Under the pieces are notes generated by a model. It did not search any database and was not told where the DNA came from. It was given only the letters and a program-made list of their open reading frames with translations. A DNA stretch of 64,000 nt from Streptomyces europaeiscabiei. GTDB lineage: Bacteria > Actinomycetota > Actinomycetes > Streptomycetales > Streptomycetaceae. Each line of letters opens with the position of its first letter. Position 1 is the first letter of the stretch. The position numbers and the translations under genes are program-made. The DNA lies in NCBI RefSeq assembly GCF_001550375.1, contig NZ_LRTR01000276.1:52377-116376 (forward strand), written 5' to 3'. Of this stretch, positions 54,972 to 63,924 are shown one piece after another.

Positions 54972-56245
54972 TTGGCTACCGGCTCCAACACCTCGCGGCC
55001 GCCCAGGTAGGGGCGCAGGACCTCGGGGACGTGGACGGAGCCGTCGGCCTGCTGGTGGTTTTCCAGGATCGCCACGATCGTGCGCGGGACGGCGCAGAGC
55101 GTGCCGTTGAGCGTGGCCAGCGGCTTGATCTGCTTGCCGTCACGGACACGGATCTGCAGACGGCGCGACTGGAACTCCGTGCAGTCGGAGGTCGAGGTCA
55201 GCTCGCGGTACTTGCCCTGGGTCGGGATCCACGCCTCGCAGTCGAACTTGCGCGAGGCCGAGGAGCCGAGGTCGGCGGAGGCGACGTCGATGACACGGAA
55301 GGGCAGTTCCAGCGACGTCAGCCACTGCTTCTCCCAGTCCAGCAGGCGCTGGTGCTCGGCCTGGGAGTCCTCCGGCGCGACGTACGAGAACATCTCGACC
55401 TTGTCGAACTGGTGGACGCGGAAGATGCCGCGGGTGTCCTTGCCGTGCGAACCGGCCTCGCGGCGGAAGCAGGGGGAGAAGCCCGCATAGCGCAGTGGGA
55501 GGCGGTCGGCGTCGATGATCTCGTCCATGTGGTACGCCGCGAGCGCGACCTCGGAGGTGCCGACCAGGTACAGGTCGTCCTTGTCGAGGTGGTAGACGTC
55601 CTGGGCGGCCTGGCCGAGGAAGCCCGTTCCGGCCATCGACTGCGGGCGGACCAGCGCCGGGGTCAGCATCGGGGTGAAGCCGGCCGCGGTGGCCTGGGCG
55701 ATCGCCGCGTTGACCAGGGCGAGTTCGAGGAGGGCGCCGACGCCCGTCAGGAAGTAGAAGCGCGAACCGGAGACCTTGGCGCCGCGCTCGGTGTCGATGG
55801 CACCGAGGATCGTGCCGAGCTCCAGGTGGTCCTTCGGCTCGAAGCCCTCGGCCGTGAAGTCACGGATCTCGCCGTGCGTCTCCAGCGTGACGAAGTCCTC
55901 CTCGCCGCCGACGGGGACGTCGGGGTGGACGAGGTTGCCGAGCTGGAGGAGGAGTTCCTGGGTCTCGGTGGCGGCCATGTCGCGCTCGGCGTCGGCGGCC
56001 TTGACGTTGGCCTTGAGCGTTTCGGCGCGCTTGAGCAGCTCGGCCTTCTCGTCGGCGGAGGCCTTGGGGATCAGCTTGCCGAGCGATCGCTGCTCGGCGC
56101 GGAGCTCGTCGAAGCGGACGCCGGAGGACCTGCGCCGCTCGTCGGCGGACAGGAGGGAGTCGACGAGCGCGACGTCCTCTCCACGGGCGCGCTGGGACGC
56201 GCGCACACGGTCGGGGTCCTCACGGAGCAGGCGAAGGTCAATCAC
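54968..56245 (-). CDS. serS: Seryl-tRNA synthetase
   Basis: 425 residues: an N-terminal coiled-coil arm (about residues 30-100) that grips the long variable arm of tRNA-Ser, and a class II catalytic domain with motif 2 ([28 protein letters not shown]) and motif 3 ([24 protein letters not shown]). GTG start at 56245. It charges the neighbouring tRNA-Ser(GCU) among others. Upstream is a dense DnaA-box cluster. Confidence 0.97.
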   Translation of the reverse strand: MIDLRLLREDPDRVRASQRARGEDVALVDSLLSADERRRSSGVRFDELRAEQRSLGKLIPKASADEKAELLKRAETLKANVKAADAERDMAATETQELLLQLGNLVHPDVPVGGEEDFVTLETHGEIRDFTAEGFEPKDHLELGTILGAIDTERGAKVSGSRFYFLTGVGALLELALVNAAIAQATAAGFTPMLTPALVRPQSMAGTGFLGQAAQDVYHLDKDDLYLVGTSEVALAAYHMDEIIDADRLPLRYAGFSPCFRREAGSHGKDTRGIFRVHQFDKVEMFSYVAPEDSQAEHQRLLDWEKQWLTSLELPFRVIDVASADLGSSASRKFDCEAWIPTQGKYRELTSTSDCTEFQSRRLQIRVRDGKQIKPLATLNGTLCAVPRTIVAILENHQQADGSVHVPEVLRPYLGGREVLEPVAK

Positions 56246-56481
56246 CCCGCAAGGCTACCGGTGCGTGGTTCCGGCCCACGACTCGAATTCGCTCCGCGCC
56301 ACTTCTGTGTTGATTTGACCCAAATGTCGATCGCGGCGGCCGGAGGGAGTGGAGGGCGGTGAAGGGTGGTGTGTGGGTGCCGGTAAAAGTCAATGAATGG
56401 GGTTCGACCCCCTGAAAGGGGGTGCAGGTGTGGCGACTGGTTGACTCGACTTCCTTGTGCCGCACGGGACTTGGGGATCGA

Positions 56482-56803
56482 CTGTCCACAGAAGTCCACA
56501 GTGCCGCAGAGTTATCCACAGGCTGTGTGAAAGATCTGTGGATCGAGAGAAAGATCATTGGGGTAGCGGGCCGTCGACTTGAGGATTCCCGACTCAAACC
56601 ACCTTCACGCCCACTTTCGAGTGGATTCGCGGGTGAATGGGTAGCTCTAAAGGATTGACGGGAGGGGACGCGTGGACGAAGGGTGACCTACGGGGTTGTG
56701 GACGCAGTCGGGCCCATGAAGGGGATTTGTCGACTACGTGGCGATGTGTTGTCGACTTGTCCCCAGGTCGAGAAGCCGCCCTGTGGATAACTTCTGTGGA
56801 CAA
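56482..56803. promoter_or_regulatory. Dense DnaA-box cluster between serS and pheA
   Basis: Within 322 bp: exact TTATCCACA (56512), TGTGGATAA (56782) and TGTGGACAA (56795); near matches CTGTCCACA (56482), AAGTCCACA (56492), TGTGGATCG (56537), TGTGGACGC (56697), TTGTCCCCA (56757). Boxes occur on both strands and the region has no gene. Streptomyces is known to carry DnaA-box clusters outside oriC that titrate DnaA; this looks like one of them. Confidence 0.8.
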
Positions 56804-56840
56804 AGAAAATAGGCAGGTAGGACCGGCGGCAGGCAGGCCC

Positions 56841-56965
56841 GGAATCGACTCCGTGGAATCGACTCCCGGGACGGGCTCCCTGGGACGGGCTCCCTAGAAC
56901 CGGCAGCCCTGGGACGGGCGTCCTAGAACCGGCAGCCCTGGGACGGGCTTCCTAGAACCGGCCGT
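56841..56965. repeat. Nested tandem repeats extending from the pheA 3' end
   Basis: A 29-bp unit starting CCTAGAACCGG begins at 56893, 56922 and 56951; the third copy is the real end of pheA and includes its stop codon. Before these lie two 15-bp units (GGGACGGGCTCCCT at 56868 and 56883) and two copies of GGAATCGACTCC (56841, 56855). The array looks like repeated slippage of the pheA end. Confidence 0.85.
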
Positions 56966-57887
56966 CCTGGCAGCGCGCCACCCAGTCCGCCGCGGCCACG
57001 AACTCGGCGTCGGAGGTGCCCGGCAGAGTGGGCCGGATCTTCGCGGTGGCGGCATCCGCACGCGGGTACGAACCGAGGAAGCGGACCTGGAGGCAGATCC
57101 GCTTGAGGCCCATCAGCGCCTCGGCCACCCGGCGGTCGGAGATATGGCCTTCGGCGTCGATGGCGAAGCAGTAGTTGCCGATGCCCTCGCCGGTCGGTCG
57201 GGACTGCAGCAGCATGAGGTTGACGCCACGGACGGCGAACTCGCCGAGCAGGTCGCGCAGTCCGCCGGGGTGGTCGTCGCGCTGCCAGATGACGACGGAG
57301 GTCTTGTCGGAGCCCGTCGGGGCGGCGGGCCGGGCGGGGCGGCCGACCAGAACGAACCGGGTCTGGGCGTTCTCCGCATCGTGGATCTCGGTCTGCAGCG
57401 CCTCCAGGCCGTACCGCGAGGCCGCGAACTCACCGGCGAAAGCGGCGTCGTAGCGGCCTTCCTGGACGAGGCGGGCGCCGTCGGCGTTCGAGGCGGCGGA
57501 CTCCCAGACGACGTCGGGCGAGAGGTTGGCCTTCATCCAGTTGCGCACCTGTGGCTGGGCGGCCGGGTGCGCGGTGACCGTCTTGATCTCCGAGAGCTTG
57601 GTACCCGGCCTGACCAGCAGCGCGAAGGTGATCGAGAGGAGCACCTCGCGGTAGATCATCAGCGGGGCGCCGGCGACCAGCTCGTCGAGCGTGGTCGTGA
57701 TGCCGCCTTCCACGGAGTTCTCGATCGGGACGAACGCGGCCTCGGCCTCGCCGTTGCGGACGGCGTCGAGTGCGGCGGGGACGGACACCTTCGGGACGAG
57801 CTCGCGGGTCGCGGACTCCGGCAGCGTGCGCAGGGCGACCTCGGTGAAGGTGCCCTCGGGGCCGAGGTACACGTAGCTGGCTGGCAT
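56952..57887 (-). CDS. pheA: Prephenate dehydratase
   Basis: 311 residues. MPASYVYLGPEGTFTEVAL opens the catalytic domain, which ends with the conserved TRF motif (NAQTRFVLVG). A C-terminal ACT domain follows, with GVNLMLLQSRPTGEGIGNYCFAID as the Phe-binding region (QSRP in place of ESRP). It makes phenylpyruvate for phenylalanine synthesis and is probably inhibited by phenylalanine. There is no chorismate mutase domain. Confidence 0.96.
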   Translation of the reverse strand: MPASYVYLGPEGTFTEVALRTLPESATRELVPKVSVPAALDAVRNGEAEAAFVPIENSVEGGITTTLDELVAGAPLMIYREVLLSITFALLVRPGTKLSEIKTVTAHPAAQPQVRNWMKANLSPDVVWESAASNADGARLVQEGRYDAAFAGEFAASRYGLEALQTEIHDAENAQTRFVLVGRPARPAAPTGSDKTSVVIWQRDDHPGGLRDLLGEFAVRGVNLMLLQSRPTGEGIGNYCFAIDAEGHISDRRVAEALMGLKRICLQVRFLGSYPRADAATAKIRPTLPGTSDAEFVAAADWVARCQDGRF

Positions 57888-58080
57888 GGACTCACCCTAA
57901 TGGGCCTCGCCTGGCCCCGGCGCACTATCCCGTCCCCACCACCCCTGAGAGCGACGTACGGCCCTGTGGGCGCCCGCACGCCTCCTCGGAACGCGGCGGG
58001 TCAGGACCGGGCAGGGCGAGGCCGGGCGAGGCGATCGAAGGGTGACCCAGCCTCCTCCCGCGGGCCAACCCTCCAGTCGG

Positions 58081-59493
58081 CTAGCCCTCCAGCAACCCCT
58101 GCCCCACGTACTCCCCCTTCGCCGCGCCCCCCGGCACCGCGAAGAGGCCGCTGGACTCGTGGCGGATGAACTTCGAAAGGGCGTCGCCGCGGTCGAGTTT
58201 GCGTTGGACGGTGACGAAGCCGCGGAGAGGGTCGGCCTGCCAGCAGACGAAGAGGAGACCGGCGTCGGGGACACCCTTCGCGTCGATGCCGTCGTGGAAG
58301 GAGAACGGGCGACGGAGCATGGCCGCGCCGCCGTTCTGGTCGGGGCGGGTGATCCGGGCGTGCGCGTTGATCGGGACGAGGAGATTGCCCTGGGCGTCGG
58401 TCTTCTCCAGGTCCATCGCGGTCGTCTCGATCGCCTTCGTGCCCCCGCTCAGCGGCGCGCCGTCGGACTTCCGGCGCCCGATGACGTCCTCCTGCTCCTT
58501 GACCGAGAGGTGCTCCCAGTCGTCGAGGAGCATGCGGATGCGGCGGACGACGGCATACGAGCCGTTCGCCATCCATGCCGGGTCCGAGCCACCTGCGGAA
58601 GGCACGAAGATCCGCTCGTCGAAGTCGGACTCGGTCGGCTTCGGGTTGCGGGTGCCGTCGATCTGCCCCATCAGGTTGCGGGCCGTCATGGGGTGGGCCG
58701 TGGCGCCCGGCGAACGGTTGAAGCCGTTCATCTGCCACCGCACCCGGGCCGCCCTGCCAGCGTCCTTCTGGATGGCGCGCAGGGCGTGGAAGGCGACGAG
58801 TGCGTCGTCGGCCCCGATCTGCACCCACAGATCGCCGTTGCTCCGTGTCCTGTCGAGCTGGTCCGAGGAGAAGTCGGGCAGCGGGTCCAGGGATTCCGGG
58901 CGCTGCTTCTCCAGGCCGGTACGGGCGAAGAAGCTGTGCCCGAAGCCGAAGGTGACCGTCAACGACGACGGCCCTGCGTCACGGGCGACATCCGTGTCGT
59001 CCTGGGCCGCGGCCTCGCCCGCCATCAGCCGCCGGGCCGTCTCCGACCAGCGGCGCAGCAGAGCGGCGGCCTCCTTGCGTCCTGCCCCGGCGGCCAGATC
59101 GAACGCGACGAGGTGGCCGCGTGCCTGGAGGGGGGTGGTGATCCCGGGCTGATGTTTCACGTGAAACATCACCTCCCCGGCGCCGAGGGAGGACAGAGGG
59201 GCGACCTTCTCGGTGGAGGAGGACGAGGAGGACCCGGCCGCGTATCCGGCGGCGCCGCCTGCCGCGCCCAGCGCAAGGCCGGTCGCGCCGGCGGTGCCCA
59301 GAAGGAGGCGACGCGAGATCGTTCCACCAGGCGGTGGGATGTTGTTCTCCCGCCGCGACTCCGAGGGGCTGGACGGCGACTGCGCGTCGTTCGTGGTCGC
59401 TCGCGCCCGCGCGGCGGCAGCTGTGGGTTCAGCATCGCCCCGCGTCCCTTCAGGGGTGGCGGAGTCGCCGTCGACAAGGTCCTGGTCAGCCAT
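58081..59493 (-). CDS. dtpA: Tat-exported DyP-type haem peroxidase DtpA
   Basis: 470 residues. A long N-terminus ends in the twin-arginine signal ISRRLLLGTAGATGLALGA (Arg61-Arg62). The DyP fold follows, with the family GxxDG motif in GQIDGTRNP and proximal His region later. Known in S. lividans as DtpA, a secreted peroxidase that supports the copper oxidase GlxA and hyphal growth; also called EfeB-like. Residues 109-114, MFHVKH, are encoded by parS site 11. Last gene of the copper locus, nine bases after copCD. Confidence 0.93.
   Translation of the reverse strand: MADQDLVDGDSATPEGTRGDAEPTAAAARARATTNDAQSPSSPSESRRENNIPPPGGTISRRLLLGTAGATGLALGAAGGAAGYAAGSSSSSSTEKVAPLSSLGAGEVMFHVKHQPGITTPLQARGHLVAFDLAAGAGRKEAAALLRRWSETARRLMAGEAAAQDDTDVARDAGPSSLTVTFGFGHSFFARTGLEKQRPESLDPLPDFSSDQLDRTRSNGDLWVQIGADDALVAFHALRAIQKDAGRAARVRWQMNGFNRSPGATAHPMTARNLMGQIDGTRNPKPTESDFDERIFVPSAGGSDPAWMANGSYAVVRRIRMLLDDWEHLSVKEQEDVIGRRKSDGAPLSGGTKAIETTAMDLEKTDAQGNLLVPINAHARITRPDQNGGAAMLRRPFSFHDGIDAKGVPDAGLLFVCWQADPLRGFVTVQRKLDRGDALSKFIRHESSGLFAVPGGAAKGEYVGQGLLEG
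59154..59167. other. parS: parS site 11, inside dtpA coding sequence
   Basis: Exact GTTTCACGTGAAAC, extended to 18-bp palindrome ATGTTTCACGTGAAACAT (59152-59169). It encodes part of the peptide MFHVKHQPGI, within a motif conserved in this peroxidase family. Confidence 0.95.
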
Positions 59494-59501
59494 GATGTGT
59501 T

Positions 59502-61646
59502 TCAGCCGATCTTCGCGTTCTTGCTGACGGTCACCTGGTCGATCTCAGATGTCCGTACGGTGATCTCGATCTTCCAGTTGCCGGCCATGGGGATCTGTAC
59601 GCCGTTCGCCGTCCAGTGGCCGGTGGTGACGCGGTCGGGGACCACGGGCAGCGGGCCGATCTCCTTGGCCTCCAGGGTGAAGGCGACCTTCACCTCGGGG
59701 ACGTCGAAGGGCTTGCCGTCGGGGCGCTGGACGTAGACGTGCATCTCGTTGGCGCCCACGCGCGCGGGGTCGATCTGCAGCCGGGCCACGCCCTGGCCGT
59801 TCTTGCCCCCCGTATCGAACGACATGTCCAGCGCCAACGCCCCTGACGTCTCGTCCTCCTGCGTCACGGCAGCGTTGGCCGCCTTGGCCTCCTCCACCGT
59901 GCGTCCCGGTTCGGCGGAGGTCAGCACCGTCGTGACGGCGAGCAGTACGACGGCGACGCCCGCCTCCGCCAGCACCGACCGGCGCAGACCCGTTCGGCCC
60001 GGATCGGCGTTCCGTATCCGCTGCTCACGCGCGCTCGCCACCGCCGCCTGCTGCCGGGCGAGCTGAGCGGCCCGCTCGGAACCCTCGCCGGTGACCTTCT
60101 CGGAACCTCCGCCCGCGCCCCGCGCGGAGCCACCGGTGGCGTGCGTGGCCGCCGGCTCCTTCTCCACCACGGCTTCCGCTTCCACCACGGCCGGTGCTTC
60201 CGCCAGTTGCGCGGTCCACCGGCGGGAGATCCACGCGATCCCGACGAGTACGGCGACCAGGCCGACCTTCACCAGGAGCAGCTGCCCGTAGGAGGTGCCG
60301 GTCAGCGCGGACCAGGTGCCGACCTGGCGCCACGACTGGTAGATCCCGGTCGCGGTCAGGACGAGCACGCTGCCGAACGCGACCCGCGAGAACCGTCGTA
60401 CGGCGTCGGTCTCGATCTGTGCGTCCACGGGCGCCCGGAACAGTGCCACGAGCAGGGTCGCCAGGCCGCCCAGCCAGGCGGCGACCGCCAGCAGGTGCAG
60501 GATGTCGAGGGGCATCGAGATACCCGTCTGGATGCCGGTCGAGGCGTGCTCGGCCATCGCCCAGCTCGCGGCGAGACCGGCGGAGACCACGCCCCCGCCG
60601 ATGGCCAGCCCGAAGGTGAGGTCCCGCCGGAGGGACTCGTCGTCGGCCTCTTCGTCCCCGGAGTCCTCTTCCGAACCCTCTTCGGAGCCCTCGTTCGAGC
60701 CGTCCTTCGAGCCGTCCTTCGAGTCCTCCTCCAAGTCCCCTTCTGAATCCCTTTGGGTGTCGGTGTCGGTGTCCCCGGAAGAGCCTGAACGAGCCCGAGG
60801 AACCTCCACGGCCTCTCCGCCGTCCTCGACCTCCACGGCCCCGCCGTCGTCCTCGACCTCCTCGTCCCGTCGCGCGTACGCCCCGAACAGGACCGCGATG
60901 AACAGTGCCGCAGCGGCGAGCAGCAGCAGGCGGGAGACGAGGGCGGCGCCCGTCTTCGTCTGCAGCACCTGGCCCAGGAGGTCGAGGTCGAAGACGTCGC
61001 CGAGCTTGCCGGAGCCGGTGTAGGAGCCGCGCAGGAGCAGCATCGCGAGGGTGGCGGTGGTCAGCGTGAGCCAGCCGGAGACCACGAGCCGCTGCACCGG
61101 CCGTACCCCGGCACCGCGCTGCCAGCAGGCCAGCACGAAGGCCGCGCCGCCGACCAGCAGGATGAAACCGGCGTACGACAGGTACCGCGCGAACCCGTAG
61201 AGCCCGCCGACGATCCCGCCGCCGACCTCCTGCTCGGGTACCGCGACCGTCGTCTTGGAAGGTGCCCCCACGGAGAAGGTGAAGGCGCCGGAGACGGGGT
61301 GGCTGTCCGCCGAGACGACCTGGTAGGTGACGGTGAACGTGCCGTCGGGCAGGCCCGAGTGCAGCTCCACCGCATAGCTGTTGCCGCCCAGGTCGGTGAT
61401 CTCGCCGGTGTCGGCCTCCTTGCCCTTGGGGTCGTACACGCGCACCGCGCCGTCGGACATCGCGACCTTCTCGGAGAAGGTGAGCGACACCTGACCCGGT
61501 GCCTCCTGGACCACCGACCCCTGCTGAGGGTCGCTGCCGGTCAGCGCGGCGTGCGCGGAGACGGGCACGGCACCGGCGAGCAGCGCTCCGACGGTGGCGA
61601 ACAACAGCAACAGCAACGGCCTCAGCAACGGCCTCAACCGGCTCAA
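59502..61646 (-). CDS. CopC-CopD fusion with acidic insert and YtkA-like end
   Basis: About 714 residues. A signal peptide leads to a CopC domain whose mature N-terminus is AHAALTGSDPQ (Cu-binding His), then CopD membrane helices. An acidic insert (about residues 285-360, rich in Asp/Glu/Ser) interrupts the helices; after the remaining CopD part the C-terminal 110 residues resemble YtkA/FixH-type domains. TTG 61646 follows GGGAGGT. It probably imports or hands on copper across the membrane. Between the PCuAC gene and dtpA in one unit. Confidence 0.87.
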   Translation of the reverse strand: MSRLRPLLRPLLLLLFATVGALLAGAVPVSAHAALTGSDPQQGSVVQEAPGQVSLTFSEKVAMSDGAVRVYDPKGKEADTGEITDLGGNSYAVELHSGLPDGTFTVTYQVVSADSHPVSGAFTFSVGAPSKTTVAVPEQEVGGGIVGGLYGFARYLSYAGFILLVGGAAFVLACWQRGAGVRPVQRLVVSGWLTLTTATLAMLLLRGSYTGSGKLGDVFDLDLLGQVLQTKTGAALVSRLLLLAAAALFIAVLFGAYARRDEEVEDDGGAVEVEDGGEAVEVPRARSGSSGDTDTDTQRDSEGDLEEDSKDGSKDGSNEGSEEGSEEDSGDEEADDESLRRDLTFGLAIGGGVVSAGLAASWAMAEHASTGIQTGISMPLDILHLLAVAAWLGGLATLLVALFRAPVDAQIETDAVRRFSRVAFGSVLVLTATGIYQSWRQVGTWSALTGTSYGQLLLVKVGLVAVLVGIAWISRRWTAQLAEAPAVVEAEAVVEKEPAATHATGGSARGAGGGSEKVTGEGSERAAQLARQQAAVASAREQRIRNADPGRTGLRRSVLAEAGVAVVLLAVTTVLTSAEPGRTVEEAKAANAAVTQEDETSGALALDMSFDTGGKNGQGVARLQIDPARVGANEMHVYVQRPDGKPFDVPEVKVAFTLEAKEIGPLPVVPDRVTTGHWTANGVQIPMAGNWKIEITVRTSEIDQVTVSKNAKIG

Positions 61647-61660
61647 GGGTGCTACCTCCC

Positions 61661-62137
61661 TCAGTGCCCGTTGGTCGGCTGGTACGTCGCCGACTTCACG
61701 GGCATCTCGACCGTGATGGCCTCGGACTTGGTGAAGTTCAACCGCAGGGACACCGTCTCGCCTTCCTTCGGCTTGCGATTCAGGTTCTCGAACATCAGGT
61801 GGTTTCCGCCGCTCTTGAGCACGAGTTCGCCGTCGGCGGGGACCTTCAGGCCTGTGACCTCCCGCATCGACTGCCCGGTCGTCTCGTGGACAGTGACGTC
61901 CCGGGCGATGTCGCTGGTGACGGAGGTCAGCTCGTCCGCCGCACCGCCGTCGTTCTCGATGACGAGGTAACCGGCGGCCAGGGAGTCCGTGACGGGCTGC
62001 GGCATGTAGGCGGACTTCACGGACAGCTTCGCGGCGGACGAGGAGGAGGCGGAAGAAGAGGAGTCGGAGGACCCGCACCCGGCCAGGACGAGCGCGGCGG
62101 TGGTGACCAGGAGGGGGCCGGTGAGTCGATGCCTCAC
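61661..62137 (-). CDS. PCu(A)C-type extracytoplasmic copper chaperone (lipoprotein)
   Basis: 158 residues. Lipobox VLAGCGSSD gives a membrane-anchored lipoprotein. The copper ligands HETTGQSM and HLMFENL form the H(M)X10MX21HXM-like pattern. In S. lividans the equivalent protein (ECuC) passes copper to Sco and onwards to DtpA's partner GlxA. It overlaps the sco stop by four bases (ATGA), so the two are coupled. Confidence 0.92.
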   Translation of the reverse strand: MRHRLTGPLLVTTAALVLAGCGSSDSSSSASSSSAAKLSVKSAYMPQPVTDSLAAGYLVIENDGGAADELTSVTSDIARDVTVHETTGQSMREVTGLKVPADGELVLKSGGNHLMFENLNRKPKEGETVSLRLNFTKSEAITVEMPVKSATYQPTNGH

Positions 62138-62808
62138 GGGTTCTCACCCTTGAGCAGCTTCGGCAGGTCCTTCTCGTAGTCCTGCACGGTGGCCTTGTCG
62201 TTGTACAGCACATAGCCCCCGTCGGTCTTCGGCGAGAACGCGATGACCTGGGTGCCGTGCTCGGAGATGGTCTTGCCGTTCTCGTCCTTGGTCGGCGGGT
62301 TGATGGAGATGCCGAGTTTGAAGGCGCCGGCCTGGATGTCGGCGAAGTCGCCGGTCAGGCCGACGATCTCGGAGTCGATGCCCTTGAGCCACTTGCCGAG
62401 TTCCGCCGCGGTGTCCCGCTCCGGGTCGGTGGTGACGAAGACGAGCCGGAGGTTCGCCAGCTCCGACTTGGACACCTTCTTCGCCACCTCCTTCTTCGCG
62501 ACCGCGAGGTTGTTCATGGTCAGCGGGCAGACGTCGGGGCAGTTGGTGTAGCCGAAGTAGATCAGCGTCGGCTTGCCCTCGGTCTCCTTGCGGAGGTCGT
62601 ACGGCTTTCCGTTCGTGTCGGTGAGGACCAGGTCCGGCTTGGTGAACTGCCGGTCTAGGACCGTGGCTGCCTTCTGCGGGCCGGTGTCGGAGACCTCGGC
62701 GACAGACGTCGTGGAGTCGTCGCCGGTTCCGCAGGCCGAGAGGGTGAGGACGGCCGCGACCAGCAGGGCGCCGGCCGCGAACGTCTTCTTCGTCGTGTTC
62801 GTGCGCAT
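62134..62808 (-). CDS. sco: Sco1/SenC copper chaperone lipoprotein
   Basis: 224 residues. Lipobox TLSACGTGD, then a thioredoxin-like Sco domain with the copper-binding Cys pair in FGYTNCPDVCPLTM and a conserved His (EHGTQVIAF). It delivers copper to cytochrome oxidase and, in Streptomyces, to the periplasmic copper route. Translationally coupled to the PCuAC gene. Confidence 0.94.
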   Translation of the reverse strand: MRTNTTKKTFAAGALLVAAVLTLSACGTGDDSTTSVAEVSDTGPQKAATVLDRQFTKPDLVLTDTNGKPYDLRKETEGKPTLIYFGYTNCPDVCPLTMNNLAVAKKEVAKKVSKSELANLRLVFVTTDPERDTAAELGKWLKGIDSEIVGLTGDFADIQAGAFKLGISINPPTKDENGKTISEHGTQVIAFSPKTDGGYVLYNDKATVQDYEKDLPKLLKGENP

Positions 62809-62880
62809 AGAGAAATGTCCCAGTTGTTCGAGCCCCGGCGCGCACGGGGGCGTACGCCGTCGCGGACAGCCTGTGTACGA

Positions 62881-62940
62881 ACTCCGGTTCGGACTCCGGT
62901 TCGGACTTCGGTACGAAGTTCGGGACGGAGTTCGTGACGA
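62881..62940. repeat. Five degenerate 12-bp tandem units
   Basis: Five 12-bp units starting at 62881, the first two identical (ACTCCGGTTCGG), the rest degenerate. They lie in the 186-base space between ycnI and sco, downstream of the ycnI stop. Confidence 0.7.
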
Positions 62941-62994
62941 GTTCTGTACGGGGCCGCGTGCGCGCCGAGGGGAAGGGGCCGAGAAGCCGGAGGC

Positions 62995-63741
62995 TCAGGC
63001 GTTCGTGCGCCGACGGCCGGCCAGGACGCCGTACGCCACGCCCGCGGCGCCGACGACGATGCCGACGATGCCGAGGACGCGGGCGGTGGTGTCGCTGGTG
63101 TCGGCGGGCGCGGCGGCGGTCTCGCTCGACGCGGCCTTGGCGTCGTCGGCGTCCTCCGACTCGTCGGAGGCGGTGGAGGCGCCGGACGAGCCGTGGTGGT
63201 CCTCGGAGGCGGTCGACAGTGCGAGCACGGGGGCCGGGTTGTCGGGCTCCTCCTCGCCGTCCTTGGGCACCTCGATCCAGCGGACGACCTCCTTGTTGGA
63301 GTACGTCTGGATCGCCTTGAAGACCAGTTCGTCGGTGTTCTCGGGGAGCTGGCCCATGGAGACCGGGAACTTCTGGAAGAAGCCCGCCGCGATGCCGTCA
63401 CCGGTGGCGGTCCAGGTGATCTTGGAGATGGCCTCGTCGATCTGTTCGCCGTGCAGTTCGACCGGCTTGTCGAGCTTGGCCTTGGTGACCTTGATCTTCC
63501 AGCCGGGGATGGCCTCCGGCTGGGCCGAGGCGAGCGGGTGGTCGGTCGGGAAGTTGACCTCGAGCTTGGTGGTCGTGGCGTCGTCGCGCTCGTTGGGGAC
63601 CTTGAAGTTGACGGTCGCATACCCGCCCTTGGCCGCCGTGCCCTCCGCCGCGACGCTGACGTGCGCGAACGCGGGGCCGGACAGGAGGAGGACGGCCGAA
63701 CCGGCGAGGGCGCCGACGGCGGCGATACGAGAAGCCTTCAT
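62995..63741 (-). CDS. YcnI-like copper-binding membrane protein
   Basis: 248 residues. A signal peptide ends at AFA, exposing the conserved His of HVSVAAEG as the first mature residue; this is the YcnI (DUF1775) copper-binding domain. A disordered Ser/Ala/Asp-rich linker and a C-terminal helix (VLGIVGIVVGAAGVAYGVL-AGRRR) anchor it in the membrane. ATG 63741. First visible gene of the copper locus, 186 bases before sco. Confidence 0.9.
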   Translation of the reverse strand: MKASRIAAVGALAGSAVLLLSGPAFAHVSVAAEGTAAKGGYATVNFKVPNERDDATTTKLEVNFPTDHPLASAQPEAIPGWKIKVTKAKLDKPVELHGEQIDEAISKITWTATGDGIAAGFFQKFPVSMGQLPENTDELVFKAIQTYSNKEVVRWIEVPKDGEEEPDNPAPVLALSTASEDHHGSSGASTASDESEDADDAKAASSETAAAPADTSDTTARVLGIVGIVVGAAGVAYGVLAGRRRTNA

Positions 63742-63924
63742 GACTGGTGACACTCCACAGTGAGTGAGGGAGGAGAGAGGAAGAGGGGCGCGCGCCACGA
63801 GTCGGCAGCCGAGGCCGGAAGCGGGGAGCCCGCGGCCGGGAGCAAGGAGCGGAAACGAATGCGCGCGATTCTCGTCGCCCTGCGACGGACTCCCCTCCCA
63901 GGTGTGGAGTGAGCGGGCGTCGTG

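Noticed and set aside
56246..56481. T-box or other leader RNA for serS
   Set aside because: No T-box motif (such as TGGN plus specifier structure) was visible; T-boxes are rare for serS in actinobacteria.
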